64,000 bases of DNA. It comes from Alicyclobacillus kakegawensis NBRC 103104 (GTDB lineage Bacteria > Bacillota > Bacilli > Alicyclobacillales > Alicyclobacillaceae). Both the position numbers and the translations under genes were made by a program. This document shows, one piece after another, positions 33,081 to 43,067 of the stretch. Positions within the stretch are counted from its first letter, which is position 1. Every line of letters begins with the position of its first letter. Below the pieces are notes generated by a model, which saw nothing but the letters and a program-made list of their open reading frames with translations, was not told the origin of the DNA and did not search any database. The DNA is taken from positions 56,755 through 120,754 of the forward strand of contig NZ_BCRP01000011.1 of the NCBI RefSeq assembly GCF_001552655.1. The letters run 5' to 3'.

Positions 33081-33181
33081 ACACACGCCCCCTCTGGTTT
33101 TTTTGGACCGTCAGACTCGACCATCCGACAGCGCCTAGGCCCCGCCATCTCGACGCGCGCCGACACGCGCCGACAATTTTG

Positions 33182-33195
33182 AGTAAGCGTTTACA
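33182..33195 (-). promoter_or_regulatory. Candidate cre (CcpA) site
   Basis: On the minus strand TGTAAACGCTTACT fits TGWAANCGNTNWCA at 13 of 14 positions; only the last base differs. It lies about 65 bases downstream of the predicted start site of the sugar operon, where CcpA can act as a roadblock. Catabolite repression by preferred sugars is the inference. Confidence 0.6.
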
Positions 33196-33265
33196 TCAGA
33201 CATGGACAGACCCCCTTGCTGCGAGTCGGGTTAGGGACAATGCTCTTGGAGCTATATTAATATCA

Positions 33266-33294
33266 ATAATATCTTTTGTATATTCATGTATCAA
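33266..33294 (-). promoter_or_regulatory. Promoter of the sugar ABC operon
   Basis: TTGATA (33289-33294) and TATTAT (33266-33271) on the minus strand are 17 bases apart in an AT-rich stretch, giving a leader of about 180 bases before the binding-protein start codon. TGTAT is repeated with a 10-base period inside the promoter (33277-33281, 33287-33291), which may be part of a regulator site. Confidence 0.6.
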
Positions 33295-33320
33295 TACCCG
33301 CTGAACAAATCTTTTTGAAA

Positions 33321-33455
33321 ATGGGCGCTATGCCCTTGCCGAGACCGCAGAAAATCCTTGCTCGCAAAGCCCTTGATCTCTTACCCGCCAGCAAGGAACT
33401 GGAAGAGGAAATTGAATTCGTAGGGAGAAAGTTATATTGTATCAAATATACATGA
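33321..33455 (+). CDS. Possible 44-residue ORF of unknown function
   Basis: An ATG at 33321 opens 44 codons, charged and helix-like (ARKALDLLPASKELEEEIEF). There is no ribosome binding site, and the 3' end overlaps the promoter and operator of the next gene. It may be a fossil of a longer gene or chance. I recognise no family. Confidence 0.15.
   Translation: MGAMPLPRPQKILARKALDLLPASKELEEEIEFVGRKLYCIKYT
33412..33452 (+). promoter_or_regulatory. Promoter and autoregulatory operator of the GntR-LacI regulator
   Basis: TTGAAT (33412-33417) and TATTGT (33435-33440) are 17 bases apart. The inverted repeat TGTAT-CAAAT-ATACA (33438-33452) overlaps the -10 and the start site, so binding would block transcription. 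The TGTAT half-site also occurs in the divergent promoter, suggesting one regulator controls both. Confidence 0.55.
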
Positions 33456-33497
33456 ATGGACAATCAACCCGAACATTTCGCGTGAAGAGGGACTGAG

Positions 33498-34652
33498 ATG
33501 AAACCTGAGACTCCCCTGCAACGCCGCGTCTACAACTTCATCCGCGAGCGGATCGACTCGCGCGAACTGCTGCCCGGCCAACAGTTGCCGACCGAACAAG
33601 AGTTGAGCGAGTACCTTCAGGTCAGTCGCATCACCGCACACCGGGCGCTGCAGCGCCTGGCGAAAGAGGGATTGATCCAGCGGTTTCCGGGGAAAGGGTC
33701 GTTTGTGGCCGAGGCGGCGGCCACCGAGGTGGCGCGACCGACGCCCCACATGGCCGGCGCCGCGCCAGAACATCCAGGAGCCAGTCGTCTCCTTGGCTTC
33801 ATCTGCCCAGCCGTGTCGGACGATTTTGGACTGGATGTGCTGGCCAGCGCGATTGCCCGCGCTGAGGAACACGGTTGGTCGATGATTGTCAGCTTCACCC
33901 ATCAATCGCAAGCGGCAGAGGAGGCCGCAATCCAGCGCGCCGTCCGGGCAGGCGTCAAGGGGCTCTTGGTCAATCCGGTGTACGGGGAGTATTACAGCGA
34001 CCAGCTGTTGTCCCTGCACCTGCGCCAATTCCCGCTGGTATTGGTCGATAAGCGGCTGGACAAGATTCCCATTCCCTACGTGAGCACCGACAACCGGGCC
34101 GCCGCCTATGACCTGACGCGGCACCTGATAGACCTCGGGCACCGGAAAATTGGCTTCATCTCTCCGGGGGTGACAGCCACCGCGACCCTGGAAGACCGGT
34201 TTGCCGGCTACCTGGCGGCCCTGGAGGACCATCGCATCCCCTATGACCACACGCTCAACCTCTCTTCCCTGCCCACGGGCGGCGGTGTCAACTGCCCGCA
34301 AGAGCAAGACGTCTACCAGACCATCCGCCATTATTTGCTGGAACACCGGGAGTTGACAGCGGTGCTGATTACAGAATACGTGTTCGCCGGCATCATCTGT
34401 GAACTCTGCCGGGAGCTGCAGAAACAGATCCCGGAAGACCTGTCCGTGGTCTGCTTCGACAGCCCGCGATCCGCTCCGTTTATGAAGTTTACGCATATTG
34501 ATCAGCAGCAGGCGGAAATTGGCCGTACGGCGGTGGACATGTTGCTGGACCTGATTGAAGGAAAGCAACCGACCGACTCGTCGGTGCAGCTGCCCGGCCA
34601 GTTGGTCGTCGGCCACTCCAGCGGGCGTGCACCGGCTGGATTTGCAACCTGA
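33498..34652 (+). CDS. GntR-type DNA-binding / LacI-type ligand-binding regulator (AraR-like)
   Basis: 384 residues; ATG at 33498 after GAGGGA. A GntR winged helix (about 5-72, with LPTEQELSEYLQVSRITAH and LIQRFPGKGSFV) is joined to a periplasmic-binding-like domain (about 95-375: LLGFICPAVSDDFG, VDKRLDKIPIPYVSTDN, HRKIGFISPG). This architecture is that of Bacillus AraR, a repressor released by a sugar. Being divergent from the sugar ABC operon, it most likely controls that operon and itself. The effector is unknown. Confidence 0.9.
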   Translation: MKPETPLQRRVYNFIRERIDSRELLPGQQLPTEQELSEYLQVSRITAHRALQRLAKEGLIQRFPGKGSFVAEAAATEVARPTPHMAGAAPEHPGASRLLGFICPAVSDDFGLDVLASAIARAEEHGWSMIVSFTHQSQAAEEAAIQRAVRAGVKGLLVNPVYGEYYSDQLLSLHLRQFPLVLVDKRLDKIPIPYVSTDNRAAAYDLTRHLIDLGHRKIGFISPGVTATATLEDRFAGYLAALEDHRIPYDHTLNLSSLPTGGGVNCPQEQDVYQTIRHYLLEHRELTAVLITEYVFAGIICELCRELQKQIPEDLSVVCFDSPRSAPFMKFTHIDQQQAEIGRTAVDMLLDLIEGKQPTDSSVQLPGQLVVGHSSGRAPAGFAT

Positions 34653-34813
34653 CCGAGGCATCCGAGTACGTGGGGCGGGAAGACGCATCCTGGCACCAAG
34701 CCCGCGTCGCCACCTTCGCCCAGCGCCCGCGTGGCGCCGGGCAGGCGTAAACCAACCCAACAAGCAAGCAGCGGCCAAGCGGAACACCCTGCCGCAACCC
34801 GCGCTTGCCGACC

Positions 34814-36418
34814 TCAGTAGGTCAGCACCCCATTGGCCGCCGACCCGGGCTTGTTGACGCACAACAGGTAGTAGCGGACGCTGTCGGCGAGCGCCTCCCA
34901 ACTCGCCTCGACCACGTTGCGCGAGACGCCGACGGTTCGCCATACCTGACTGCCGTTGGTGGACTCAATCAAGACCCGCACCTTGGCGGCGGTGCCGTCC
35001 TTACCGTCAAGCACACGCACCTTGTAGTCCGCCAGGTGCATCTCGTCGATGGCCGGGTAAAACGGGCGCAACGCTTTGCGCAGGGCGTTGTCCAGCGCGT
35101 TCACGGGCCCGTCCCCTTCGGCCACCGCATGCACCACCTCGCCCGAGACGGACAGCTTGAGCACCGCCTCGGCCACGATGTCCTCCCCCGTCTGCTGACT
35201 CACGTGGATGCGCAGGGACTGGACCGTCAACACGTCTTCAAAATCGCCAAAGGCCCGCAGCAGCATTAATTCTTGCGACGCCTCGGCGCTCTCAAATTGG
35301 TACCCGAGGTGCTCCAGCTCCTTGATCTCGGCCAACAGCCGCCGCGTCTCGACCGGGCGTTCCTTGAGGTTGAGCCCGAGCCGCTCGGCCTGGTGCAGAA
35401 GGTTGGACACCCCGGCCAACTCGGACACCAGTACCCGCCGGACGTTGCCCACCTTTTCCGGCTCAATGTGCTCATAGGTGCGCGGATTGCGCAGGATGGC
35501 GCTGACGTGGATGCCGCCCTTGTGCGCGAAGGCGCTGTGGCCGACGAACGGCTGGTATCCGTGCGGAACGAGGTTGGCCACCTCGGAGACAAAACGCGAC
35601 ACCTCGGTCAGCCGCCGCACATGGTGTGGCGTGGGCAGACAGCGCAGGTCCAACTTCAGTTCCAGGTTGGCGATGATGGAAGTGAGGTTGGCGTTACCGC
35701 AGCGCTCCCCAATGCCGTTCATGGTGCCGTGGACCATGGTCGCCCCCGCCTTGATGGCGGCCAGGGTGTTGGCGACCGCCAACTCGCAATCGTTGTGGGC
35801 ATGAATGCCGACCGGGATGCGGAGTGTGTCGGACACCGCCCGCACCGCGGAACGGATGTGATCCGGCAGGCTGCCGCCGTTGGTGTCGCACAGCGTCACC
35901 CAGTCGGCCCCGGCTGCCTCTGCCGTGCGCAGCACCTGCAGCGCGTATTCCGGGTTTTCCCGAAAACCGTCAAAGAAGTGCTCGGCGTCGAAGATCACCT
36001 CACGGCCATGCTGTTTGAGCCACTGGACCGAATCGCGGATCATCTCCAGATTCTGCTCCAGGCTGACCTGCAACGCCTCCCGCACATGCAAATCCCAGCT
36101 TTTCCCTACTATCGTCAACACCGGCGCCTCCGACGCCAGCAGGGCCTTGAGCCCTTCATCCTGCTCGGCCGACGAGGAGGGGCGGCGCGTGCTGCCAAAC
36201 GCGGTCAGGCGGGCGTGCTGCAGGTTGAGCTCCGTGCGCGCCCGTGTGAAAAACTCGTGGTCCTTCGGATTCGCCGCCGGAAATCCACCTTCGATATACG
36301 TGATGCCCAGTTCATCCAGCTTGGCGGCAATGCGCAACTTATCGGAAACCGACAGGCTCACACCCTCCGCCTGGGTGCCGTCCCGCAGCGTCGTATCTAA
36401 TAGGGCGATACGCTCCAT
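34814..36418 (-). CDS. cimA: (R)-citramalate synthase
   Basis: 534 residues from the ATG at 36418 with GAGGAG about 10 bases upstream. Earlier in-frame codons lack similarity. It condenses pyruvate and acetyl-CoA, giving a threonine-independent route to 2-oxobutyrate and isoleucine. DRE-TIM metallolyase motifs are LLDTTLRDGTQAEGV with the catalytic Arg-Asp, IEGGFPAANPKD, GIHAHNDCELAVAN with the metal His pair, and NGIGERCGN. A LeuA-type dimer/regulatory domain follows from about residue 400. The length and the QAEGV signature favour the CimA group over LeuA or homocitrate synthase. It stands alone, without leu or ilv neighbours. Confidence 0.88.
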   Translation of the reverse strand: MERIALLDTTLRDGTQAEGVSLSVSDKLRIAAKLDELGITYIEGGFPAANPKDHEFFTRARTELNLQHARLTAFGSTRRPSSSAEQDEGLKALLASEAPVLTIVGKSWDLHVREALQVSLEQNLEMIRDSVQWLKQHGREVIFDAEHFFDGFRENPEYALQVLRTAEAAGADWVTLCDTNGGSLPDHIRSAVRAVSDTLRIPVGIHAHNDCELAVANTLAAIKAGATMVHGTMNGIGERCGNANLTSIIANLELKLDLRCLPTPHHVRRLTEVSRFVSEVANLVPHGYQPFVGHSAFAHKGGIHVSAILRNPRTYEHIEPEKVGNVRRVLVSELAGVSNLLHQAERLGLNLKERPVETRRLLAEIKELEHLGYQFESAEASQELMLLRAFGDFEDVLTVQSLRIHVSQQTGEDIVAEAVLKLSVSGEVVHAVAEGDGPVNALDNALRKALRPFYPAIDEMHLADYKVRVLDGKDGTAAKVRVLIESTNGSQVWRTVGVSRNVVEASWEALADSVRYYLLCVNKPGSAANGVLTY

Positions 36419-36542
36419 TCGACTTGCTCTCCTCTCCCAAATCGCCTTTCCCAAACAAATCTGTCTTTTCTCCGCTGTCCCGTCTCCGCCTGAACTCAGC
36501 ACCCCGGCGAGCGCAGCGATTGTAAGGATTCCTATTCTCCAC

Positions 36543-36572
36543 ATAGTACCGGAAGTTTGTGAGTTCTGGCAA
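36543..36572 (-). promoter_or_regulatory. Possible promoter of cimA
   Basis: TTGCCA (36567-36572) and TACTAT (36543-36548) on the minus strand are 18 bases apart, leaving a 5' leader of about 115 bases. I looked in the leader for T-box features and saw none. Confidence 0.4.
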
Positions 36573-36661
36573 CCGAAGGCCCATCGCGCCCCTGCGCTCA
36601 TATTCCATAGGCTCCTGTTTACACATCGGCCCGCTTCCTGGTATGATGGGTTCGCTTTGTT

Positions 36662-36674
36662 GAAAACTGTTTTC
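36662..36674 (+). promoter_or_regulatory. Palindrome GAAAACTGTTTTC upstream of the ZIP gene
   Basis: Perfect 6-base arms around a central T, directly followed by a TATAAA that could be the -10. The position suits a metalloregulator operator, but the sequence is not a clear MntR, Zur or Fur box. Confidence 0.4.
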
Positions 36675-36700
36675 TATAAATCGAGAGCGGGGAATCGTCT

Positions 36701-37465
36701 ATGTGGGTCATCTTTCTACTCTGCGTCATCGCTGCGTTCGCCGATGTCATTGGTGGGGCCCTGACCGTGTTCAAACGGTTGACCGACAAGCAGGCGATGC
36801 TGGTCACCAGCCTGGGCGCTGGATTTCTGCTGGGGGCGACGGTGCTGGACAGGCTTCCTGACGCGATGGACGCGCTGCCGGCCACCGCTCCGGTCTACAT
36901 CCTCGCCGGCTACCTGAGTCTCCTTCTAATAGACAAGTACGGCGCCGGCCACCAACTGCACGCGCACAACCACGCGCCAGCCGGGCCGATAGCCCGGACC
37001 GACGCCTACCTCATCAACCCCAGGGCGGCTCTGGTCTCGTTCGTCGGCCTGCTGTTCCACACCTTCATGGACGGCGTGGTCATCGCCGGATCGTTCAACA
37101 TCAGCCTGTCCACCGGCATCCTCATCTTCTTCGCCATCGCGCTGCACAAAATCCCGGAGGGGTTCAGCATGGCCAGCATCAGCCTGGCCGCCGGCACGTC
37201 GCGCAAACGCGCCTTTCTGACCGCTTTCGGCCTGGCGCTCTCGACCATCTTTGGCGCCGCCGTGACCCTGGAAATTGGCGCCCTGGGCCCGTCATCGGTG
37301 GCCATCTTGATGGCCCTCGCCACCGGAACGTTCTTGTACGTGTCGACCACCGACATGATTCCCGCCATCCGCGACCGCGGACCAGCGGCCATTTTCCCCA
37401 TCATCGTCGGCGTCGCCTTGTTCTACGTCTCGCTGCGGCTCATCCAGCATGTGGGCTTGAGTTAG
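36701..37465 (+). CDS. ZIP-family divalent metal transporter
   Basis: 254 residues with seven or eight hydrophobic segments; ATG at 36701 seven bases after GGGGA. The metal-binding helices carry LLFHTFMDGVVIAGSF and ALHKIPEGFSMA, the HxxxD and HxxPEG signatures of ZIP proteins. A short His-rich loop (HQLHAHNHA) lies in the middle of the chain. It imports zinc, iron or manganese across the cytoplasmic membrane. Its last 26 bases overlap the end of the convergent glpD gene. Confidence 0.9.
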   Translation: MWVIFLLCVIAAFADVIGGALTVFKRLTDKQAMLVTSLGAGFLLGATVLDRLPDAMDALPATAPVYILAGYLSLLLIDKYGAGHQLHAHNHAPAGPIARTDAYLINPRAALVSFVGLLFHTFMDGVVIAGSFNISLSTGILIFFAIALHKIPEGFSMASISLAAGTSRKRAFLTAFGLALSTIFGAAVTLEIGALGPSSVAILMALATGTFLYVSTTDMIPAIRDRGPAAIFPIIVGVALFYVSLRLIQHVGLS

Positions 37466-39143
37466 CCGGCCGGGGGCGGTCCCCAGCCCCCAAAGGCACC
37501 GTCGCGTCCTCCAGGCTTTGCGCCAACTCGGCCTCCATCTCGGCGTACACCGCCGCGTCCCAGCCCAGCCAATCCGCCATGCACGCCAGCACCCCGTCGC
37601 GATACCGCCGCACCCCATCCATGTCGAAGTACATCATCCCAGTGCGGCGGACGAAAAAGTCGCTCGGCTTGACCACCATCTCGGCCTCAAGTCCGTACAC
37701 CAGGCGCGCATACAGGTCCCGCGGCAGCCCGTACGATTCCGCTTGGCCGCCCGCGTCCGCCAGCACAGCGAACACCTTGTCTGTGTTCGATCCGTACGTT
37801 TGCGCCACCTGCAGCGCCGCGTCCCAATCCAACCCCAGCCGCGCGCCTTCGTCCGCCATGCGCGCGACAAAGCCGGGAAAACGGGCAGACCCGCCCACGT
37901 CCCCGCCGGAATACGGGATGTGCGCCGTGCTGCAGTCAGGAAACGGGCCCACCCCCGCCTTGGCCAACTCCCGCGCGACGAGACTGACCACCTTGTCAGC
38001 CATTTTGCGGTAGCCGGTCAGCTTGCCGCCGGCAATCGAGATAAGCCCAGACGGAGACACAAACACCTCGTCGCGGCGAGAGATCTCGGACGGACTTTTG
38101 CCCGCCTCGTGAATCAATGGCCTCACCCCGGCCCAGCCGGATTCCACATCGCCGGAAGTCAGGTGCACGCTGGGGAACATGAAGTTCACGCAACGGACGA
38201 GGTAGTCCACATCCTCCACCGTCATCCGCGGCCGCGCCAGGTCGCCGTCGTAATCGGTGTCGGTGGTCCCGACGTACGTCTTGCCGGCGCGCGGCATAGC
38301 AAACACCATCCGCCCGTCCGGGACGTCAAAGTAGACCGCGTTTTGCAGGGGGAAACGGCTGCCGTCCACCACGATGTGCACCCCTTTGGTGTGATGCAGC
38401 GTCTTCCCAGACTTGGACCCGTCCCACTCGCGGAGTTCATCGACCCACGGTCCGGCGGCGTTAACCACCTTGCGCGCCCTCACCTCGTGCCGGCGACCGG
38501 TTAACCCGTCGCACACCGTGGCGCCGACCACGCGCCCGTGCTCGTACAAAAGCCGCTCGGCGCGCGCGTAGTTGACCGCAATCCCGCCTCGTTCCACCGC
38601 CGCCTTGAGAATCTCCAGCGTCAGCCGCGCGTCGTCCGTCCGGTACTCGACGTAATACCCGGCTCCGAGCACATCCGGCCGCAATAGCGGCTCCTTGGCC
38701 AACGCCTCCTTCCTGCGCAGCATTTTCCGCCGCTCATGGCGCCGTACGCCCGCCAACCGGTCGTAGAGGAAAATCCCGAACGAGGTCGTCCACCAGCCGT
38801 AGGTCCCGTCCGCGAGAATGGGCAGGAGCATCCAGATGGGGGTGGTGATGTGCGGCCCGTTTTCGTAGACAATCGCCCGTTCTCGGCCAACCTCCGCCAC
38901 CAGACCGACCTCCAGCTGCTTCAGGTAGCGCAGCCCGCCGTGTACCAGCTTGCTCGAGCGGTTGGAGGTGCCGGCGGCAAAGTCCTGCATCTCGACCAGG
39001 GCGGCCCGCATCCCGCGCGCCGTCGCATCGAGCAGAATTCCCGCCCCGGTGATGCCGCCGCCGATGATGAGGACGTCGAACAGGGAATCTGAAAGCTGCG
39101 TGAAGAGAGCGGATCGGGAAGATACAGAAAAAGGCGTCGACAC
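37440..39143 (-). CDS. glpD: Aerobic glycerol-3-phosphate dehydrogenase
   Basis: 567 residues from a GTG at 39143 after GGAAGGAG. It is an FAD enzyme that oxidises glycerol-3-phosphate to dihydroxyacetone phosphate and feeds electrons to quinone. The dinucleotide motif is VLIIGGGITGAGILLDA near residue 25. GTSNRSSKLVHGGLRYL and the late SIAGGKLTGYRKMA are hallmark GlpD segments. It is last in the glpP-glpK-glpD run, 148 bases after glpK. That gap contains a terminator-like hairpin that is a likely GlpP target. The 3' end overlaps the convergent ZIP gene by 26 bases. Confidence 0.95.
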   Translation of the reverse strand: MSTPFSVSSRSALFTQLSDSLFDVLIIGGGITGAGILLDATARGMRAALVEMQDFAAGTSNRSSKLVHGGLRYLKQLEVGLVAEVGRERAIVYENGPHITTPIWMLLPILADGTYGWWTTSFGIFLYDRLAGVRRHERRKMLRRKEALAKEPLLRPDVLGAGYYVEYRTDDARLTLEILKAAVERGGIAVNYARAERLLYEHGRVVGATVCDGLTGRRHEVRARKVVNAAGPWVDELREWDGSKSGKTLHHTKGVHIVVDGSRFPLQNAVYFDVPDGRMVFAMPRAGKTYVGTTDTDYDGDLARPRMTVEDVDYLVRCVNFMFPSVHLTSGDVESGWAGVRPLIHEAGKSPSEISRRDEVFVSPSGLISIAGGKLTGYRKMADKVVSLVARELAKAGVGPFPDCSTAHIPYSGGDVGGSARFPGFVARMADEGARLGLDWDAALQVAQTYGSNTDKVFAVLADAGGQAESYGLPRDLYARLVYGLEAEMVVKPSDFFVRRTGMMYFDMDGVRRYRDGVLACMADWLGWDAAVYAEMEAELAQSLEDATVPLGAGDRPRPANSSPHAG

Positions 39144-39181
39144 CGCGCATCACTCCTTCCAGGGATAACGTTGAAAAAGAC

Positions 39182-39226
39182 AAAAACCACAGCGCCTTAC
39201 GCAGCCCGCGCAAAGCCCGTGGCTTT
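39182..39226 (-). terminator. Leader terminator before glpD, probable GlpP antitermination site
   Basis: On the minus strand AAAGCCAC (39219-39226) pairs with GTGGTTTT (39183-39190) including one G-U pair, and the 3' arm runs straight into a T-rich tract. It lies in the glpK-glpD gap. In Bacillus, GlpP with glycerol-3-phosphate prevents termination in the glpD leader, so this placement is expected. Confidence 0.55.
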
Positions 39227-39291
39227 CTCCGAGGTCTCAACCGAGTTATGAACTTGTCCGCAAGGCGGTCATGCGTCTGTCGCCCCGCTTG

Positions 39292-40797
<1,506 letters not shown>

Positions 40798-40807
40798 TTA
40801 CCGGCGC

Positions 40808-41368
40808 CTACTCCAGCTCCCACAACTCCTGCTGCGACGTGGTCACGGCCGCCGCCCCGGCTGCGAGGGCCCGCTCCACGTCGTCCCGCGTGCGAATGAA
40901 GCCGCCGGCAAGCAAGGGCACCTGCACCCTGGCCTTGATCTCCGCCATCACGTCGGCCAGGACGCCGGGAATCACCTCGACGAAGTCGGGCGTGGCCGCC
41001 GCCAGCAGCCGCAGACTGGTGTCGAGCGACTGCGAGTCCAACAAAAACATGCGTTGGATGGTCGTCAAGCGATGCTTGCGGGCCACGGCCAACACGCTCG
41101 AATGGGTGGAAATCAAGCCGTACGGGCGGATGTACTGACACAGGAACTGCGCCGCCGCCTCGTCGTGTTTCAGGCCTTGAATCAAGTCGGCGTGCAGCAG
41201 CACCCGCTTTTCCTGTTGGCACGCCAATCGAAACAAGGGCGGCAATTGGGCCAGGTGCGTCTGCAGCAGGATGATGTATGTATGCCCGGACGACAGGAGC
41301 CGCTCAAAGTCCTTCACGGTCTTTGCGGCTGGTATCACACGCTGACCGCCAAACGCAGATGCGCTCAC
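40808..41368 (-). CDS. glpP: Glycerol uptake operon antiterminator
   Basis: 186 residues from a GTG at 41368 with GGGGGTG about 7 bases upstream; upstream in-frame codons give a tail unlike the family. The barrel-like protein shows GlpP hallmarks VLLHADLIQGLKHDEAA, RPYGLISTHSSVL, FLLDSQSLDTSL, VPLLAGGFIRT and AVTTSQQELWE. In Bacillus, GlpP binds glycerol-3-phosphate and the glpD leader mRNA to allow read-through. It is the first gene of the run with glpK and glpD. No glpF glycerol facilitator is present in this window. Confidence 0.92.
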   Translation of the reverse strand: MSASAFGGQRVIPAAKTVKDFERLLSSGHTYIILLQTHLAQLPPLFRLACQQEKRVLLHADLIQGLKHDEAAAQFLCQYIRPYGLISTHSSVLAVARKHRLTTIQRMFLLDSQSLDTSLRLLAAATPDFVEVIPGVLADVMAEIKARVQVPLLAGGFIRTRDDVERALAAGAAAVTTSQQELWELE

Positions 41369-41529
41369 TGCAGGCCACCCCCAACGGCCCGTCATCACCA
41401 AGTCTATTTGTGATTTGCATAAACCAAGGATAATCCAGCTTCACAGAAAAGTGTAGCCGAAAGGCCTCGCCCGCAGGAGTGATGGACGCTGAAACCACCG
41501 CCGGACTGTTGCCAAAGGGACGAAGGAAA

Positions 41530-41566
41530 GCCAAAACAACAAGAGCCGCTGGCGGATGCGGCTCTT
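41530..41566 (-). terminator. Intrinsic terminator after the small membrane protein gene
   Basis: Perfect 9-base arms AAGAGCCGC and GCGGCTCTT (41541-41549, 41558-41566) with a T-rich tail TGTTGTTTT on the minus strand. It lies about 40 bases past the stop at 41608 and insulates the glp operon. Confidence 0.8.
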
Positions 41567-41607
41567 ATCCATTCGCATGGCGTGCTGGGTTCGCGACAGG
41601 CGGGTGT

Positions 41608-41928
41608 CTACCACCACAGTCCCAGCCCCAACAGCGTAAAGATGATGAGAAAGGAAACGGCCCAACGCCCCCAATAGGCGCCTGGATAACCCCAGCCATA
41701 CCCACCGCCATACGGCCCGTAGCCGGAAGCCAAGACGGCGTCAATGCGCTTCTCCTCATCGGCCTTGAGGCTCTCGGTGGCAAATTGGGCCGGGATGTAT
41801 TGACGAGGCGACAGGACGATGGCATGCCGCTGCGTCACTCGTTCCAAGATTCCGCGGTGGACGCCGTACGGTGTAGAAAATTGCACCCATTGTCCAACGT
41901 ATCGCTCACAGTCGCGCTGGCTGCACAT
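41608..41928 (-). CDS. Small membrane-anchored protein of unknown function
   Basis: 106 residues from an ATG at 41928 with GGGGTG eight bases upstream; a much longer frame upstream lacks a ribosome binding site. The N-terminal half (YVGQWVQFSTPYGVHRGILE, then VTQRHAIVLSPRQYIP) looks like a small SH3/Sm-like beta-barrel. A Gly/Tyr-rich linker (GYGPYGGGYGWGYPGAY) and one C-terminal membrane helix (about 86-104) follow. Similar Gly-Tyr-rich proteins occur among spore-coat and envelope proteins of Bacilli, but I cannot assign a function. It has its own strong terminator. Confidence 0.75.
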   Translation of the reverse strand: MCSQRDCERYVGQWVQFSTPYGVHRGILERVTQRHAIVLSPRQYIPAQFATESLKADEEKRIDAVLASGYGPYGGGYGWGYPGAYWGRWAVSFLIIFTLLGLGLWW

Positions 41929-42065
41929 GATAAGCTCACCCCCCATCGCGTGCTTGCTCCAGGGTACGCAAGCCAACGCCACCAGGGGACGGTGGATGTC
42001 CATGGGCGGGGCACCATGTTCCCAAAAGGCCCTTGGTTCCACAAGCTTCGCCGGTCCGTTTGGAA

Positions 42066-43004
42066 TCAGTCCGAGCCCACAGGCGGAAGTGGCGTCTGGG
42101 CACGTGCCTCCCGCCATACGGACAGGCCGCAACCGACGGCCGCGCCGACACCCGCTCCTATCAGGACGCTGAAACTGCCGAGATGAACCTGGGCGGATGC
42201 GACGGCAGCCAGGGCGCCGGAGACCGCCGCCGCGAAATGCGGCACCGTCCGTTCCCCCAACAGGATGAGCGCCAAGAACAGCGCCGGCAGCGCAAAACTC
42301 AGGATGTTAGCCACCGGTTCCGGAATCACGGCACCCACACCAAGCCCAGCGGCCGTCCCGGCGAGCCAGGACGCGTAACAGGCGAAGGTGAGCGACAAGT
42401 GGCGGGCTGGCTCCGGCGGATGCGCCCGAACGCGGCCGGATGCCAGGGCGAACACCTCATCCGTGAGCCCAAAGGCGGCCCATAGCCGCAGCCGCTCAGG
42501 CCAGGCGGACAGTGCCGGTCCGAAGGCAGCGCCGTACAGGAAGTGGCGCAGATTCACCAGCAGCACGCTGGCCGCCGCCGGCAATGGCGGAACACCGGAA
42601 GCAGCCAGGCTGACCAGCATGAATTGGGCACCGCCCGCGTAGACCAGAGCCGAAATGAGAAATCCCAAGATGGGTGGCACACCGCTCGTGGAACAGACGA
42701 CGCCAAACGTGGCCGCAATCGGAAAATAAGCCAAGATGATGGGGGAACCATCCCGAAGGCCAACCGCGACCTGCCGTCCCAGGGACAGCGGCATCCCACC
42801 ATCCGCAGGCACCTCCCCGGCCGTAGCCTCCCCGCCTACCGCAGCCGCCTCCGCGGCCAATCCATAGGAGGCCACGCCGGGTGCCGAGGCAGCGGCCTCC
42901 GATGGGTTCATACCCGCATGACCGACACCAGAATTAACCTTGGGTTTGTTGTCTGTGCTCCCCTCTTCCATCGCGGGCACGCCTGGATACCTCACTTCTG
43001 CCAC
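42066..43004 (-). CDS. azlC: AzlC-family branched-chain amino acid exporter subunit
   Basis: Reads as 312 residues from a GTG at 43004 (GGGGGGA six bases upstream). The conserved AzlC domain begins only near residue 70 with SLGRQVAVGLRDGSPIILAY, and continues with ALVYAGGAQFM and LLVNLRHFLYGAAF, both typical. With AzlD it exports branched-chain or other hydrophobic amino acids. The first 70 residues are Ala/Gly-rich and not part of the family, so either translation starts later or the protein has an unusual cytoplasmic extension. It follows azlD, the reverse of the common azlC-azlD order. Confidence 0.85.
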   Translation of the reverse strand: MAEVRYPGVPAMEEGSTDNKPKVNSGVGHAGMNPSEAAASAPGVASYGLAAEAAAVGGEATAGEVPADGGMPLSLGRQVAVGLRDGSPIILAYFPIAATFGVVCSTSGVPPILGFLISALVYAGGAQFMLVSLAASGVPPLPAAASVLLVNLRHFLYGAAFGPALSAWPERLRLWAAFGLTDEVFALASGRVRAHPPEPARHLSLTFACYASWLAGTAAGLGVGAVIPEPVANILSFALPALFLALILLGERTVPHFAAAVSGALAAVASAQVHLGSFSVLIGAGVGAAVGCGLSVWREARAQTPLPPVGSD

Positions 43005-43067
43005 CGCCACTCCCCCCTTGGTCCAACGTGTAGGCCCCACACAACGGGCTCTGCGCCTTGTCGCACC

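Noticed and set aside
33432..34943. Open frame of 503 codons on the minus strand
   Set aside because: Antisense to the GntR-LacI regulator, which has clear domains and a proper start signal.
36419..36700. T-box or leucine/isoleucine leader upstream of cimA
   Set aside because: No T-box consensus, specifier stem or terminator-antiterminator pair could be found by eye.
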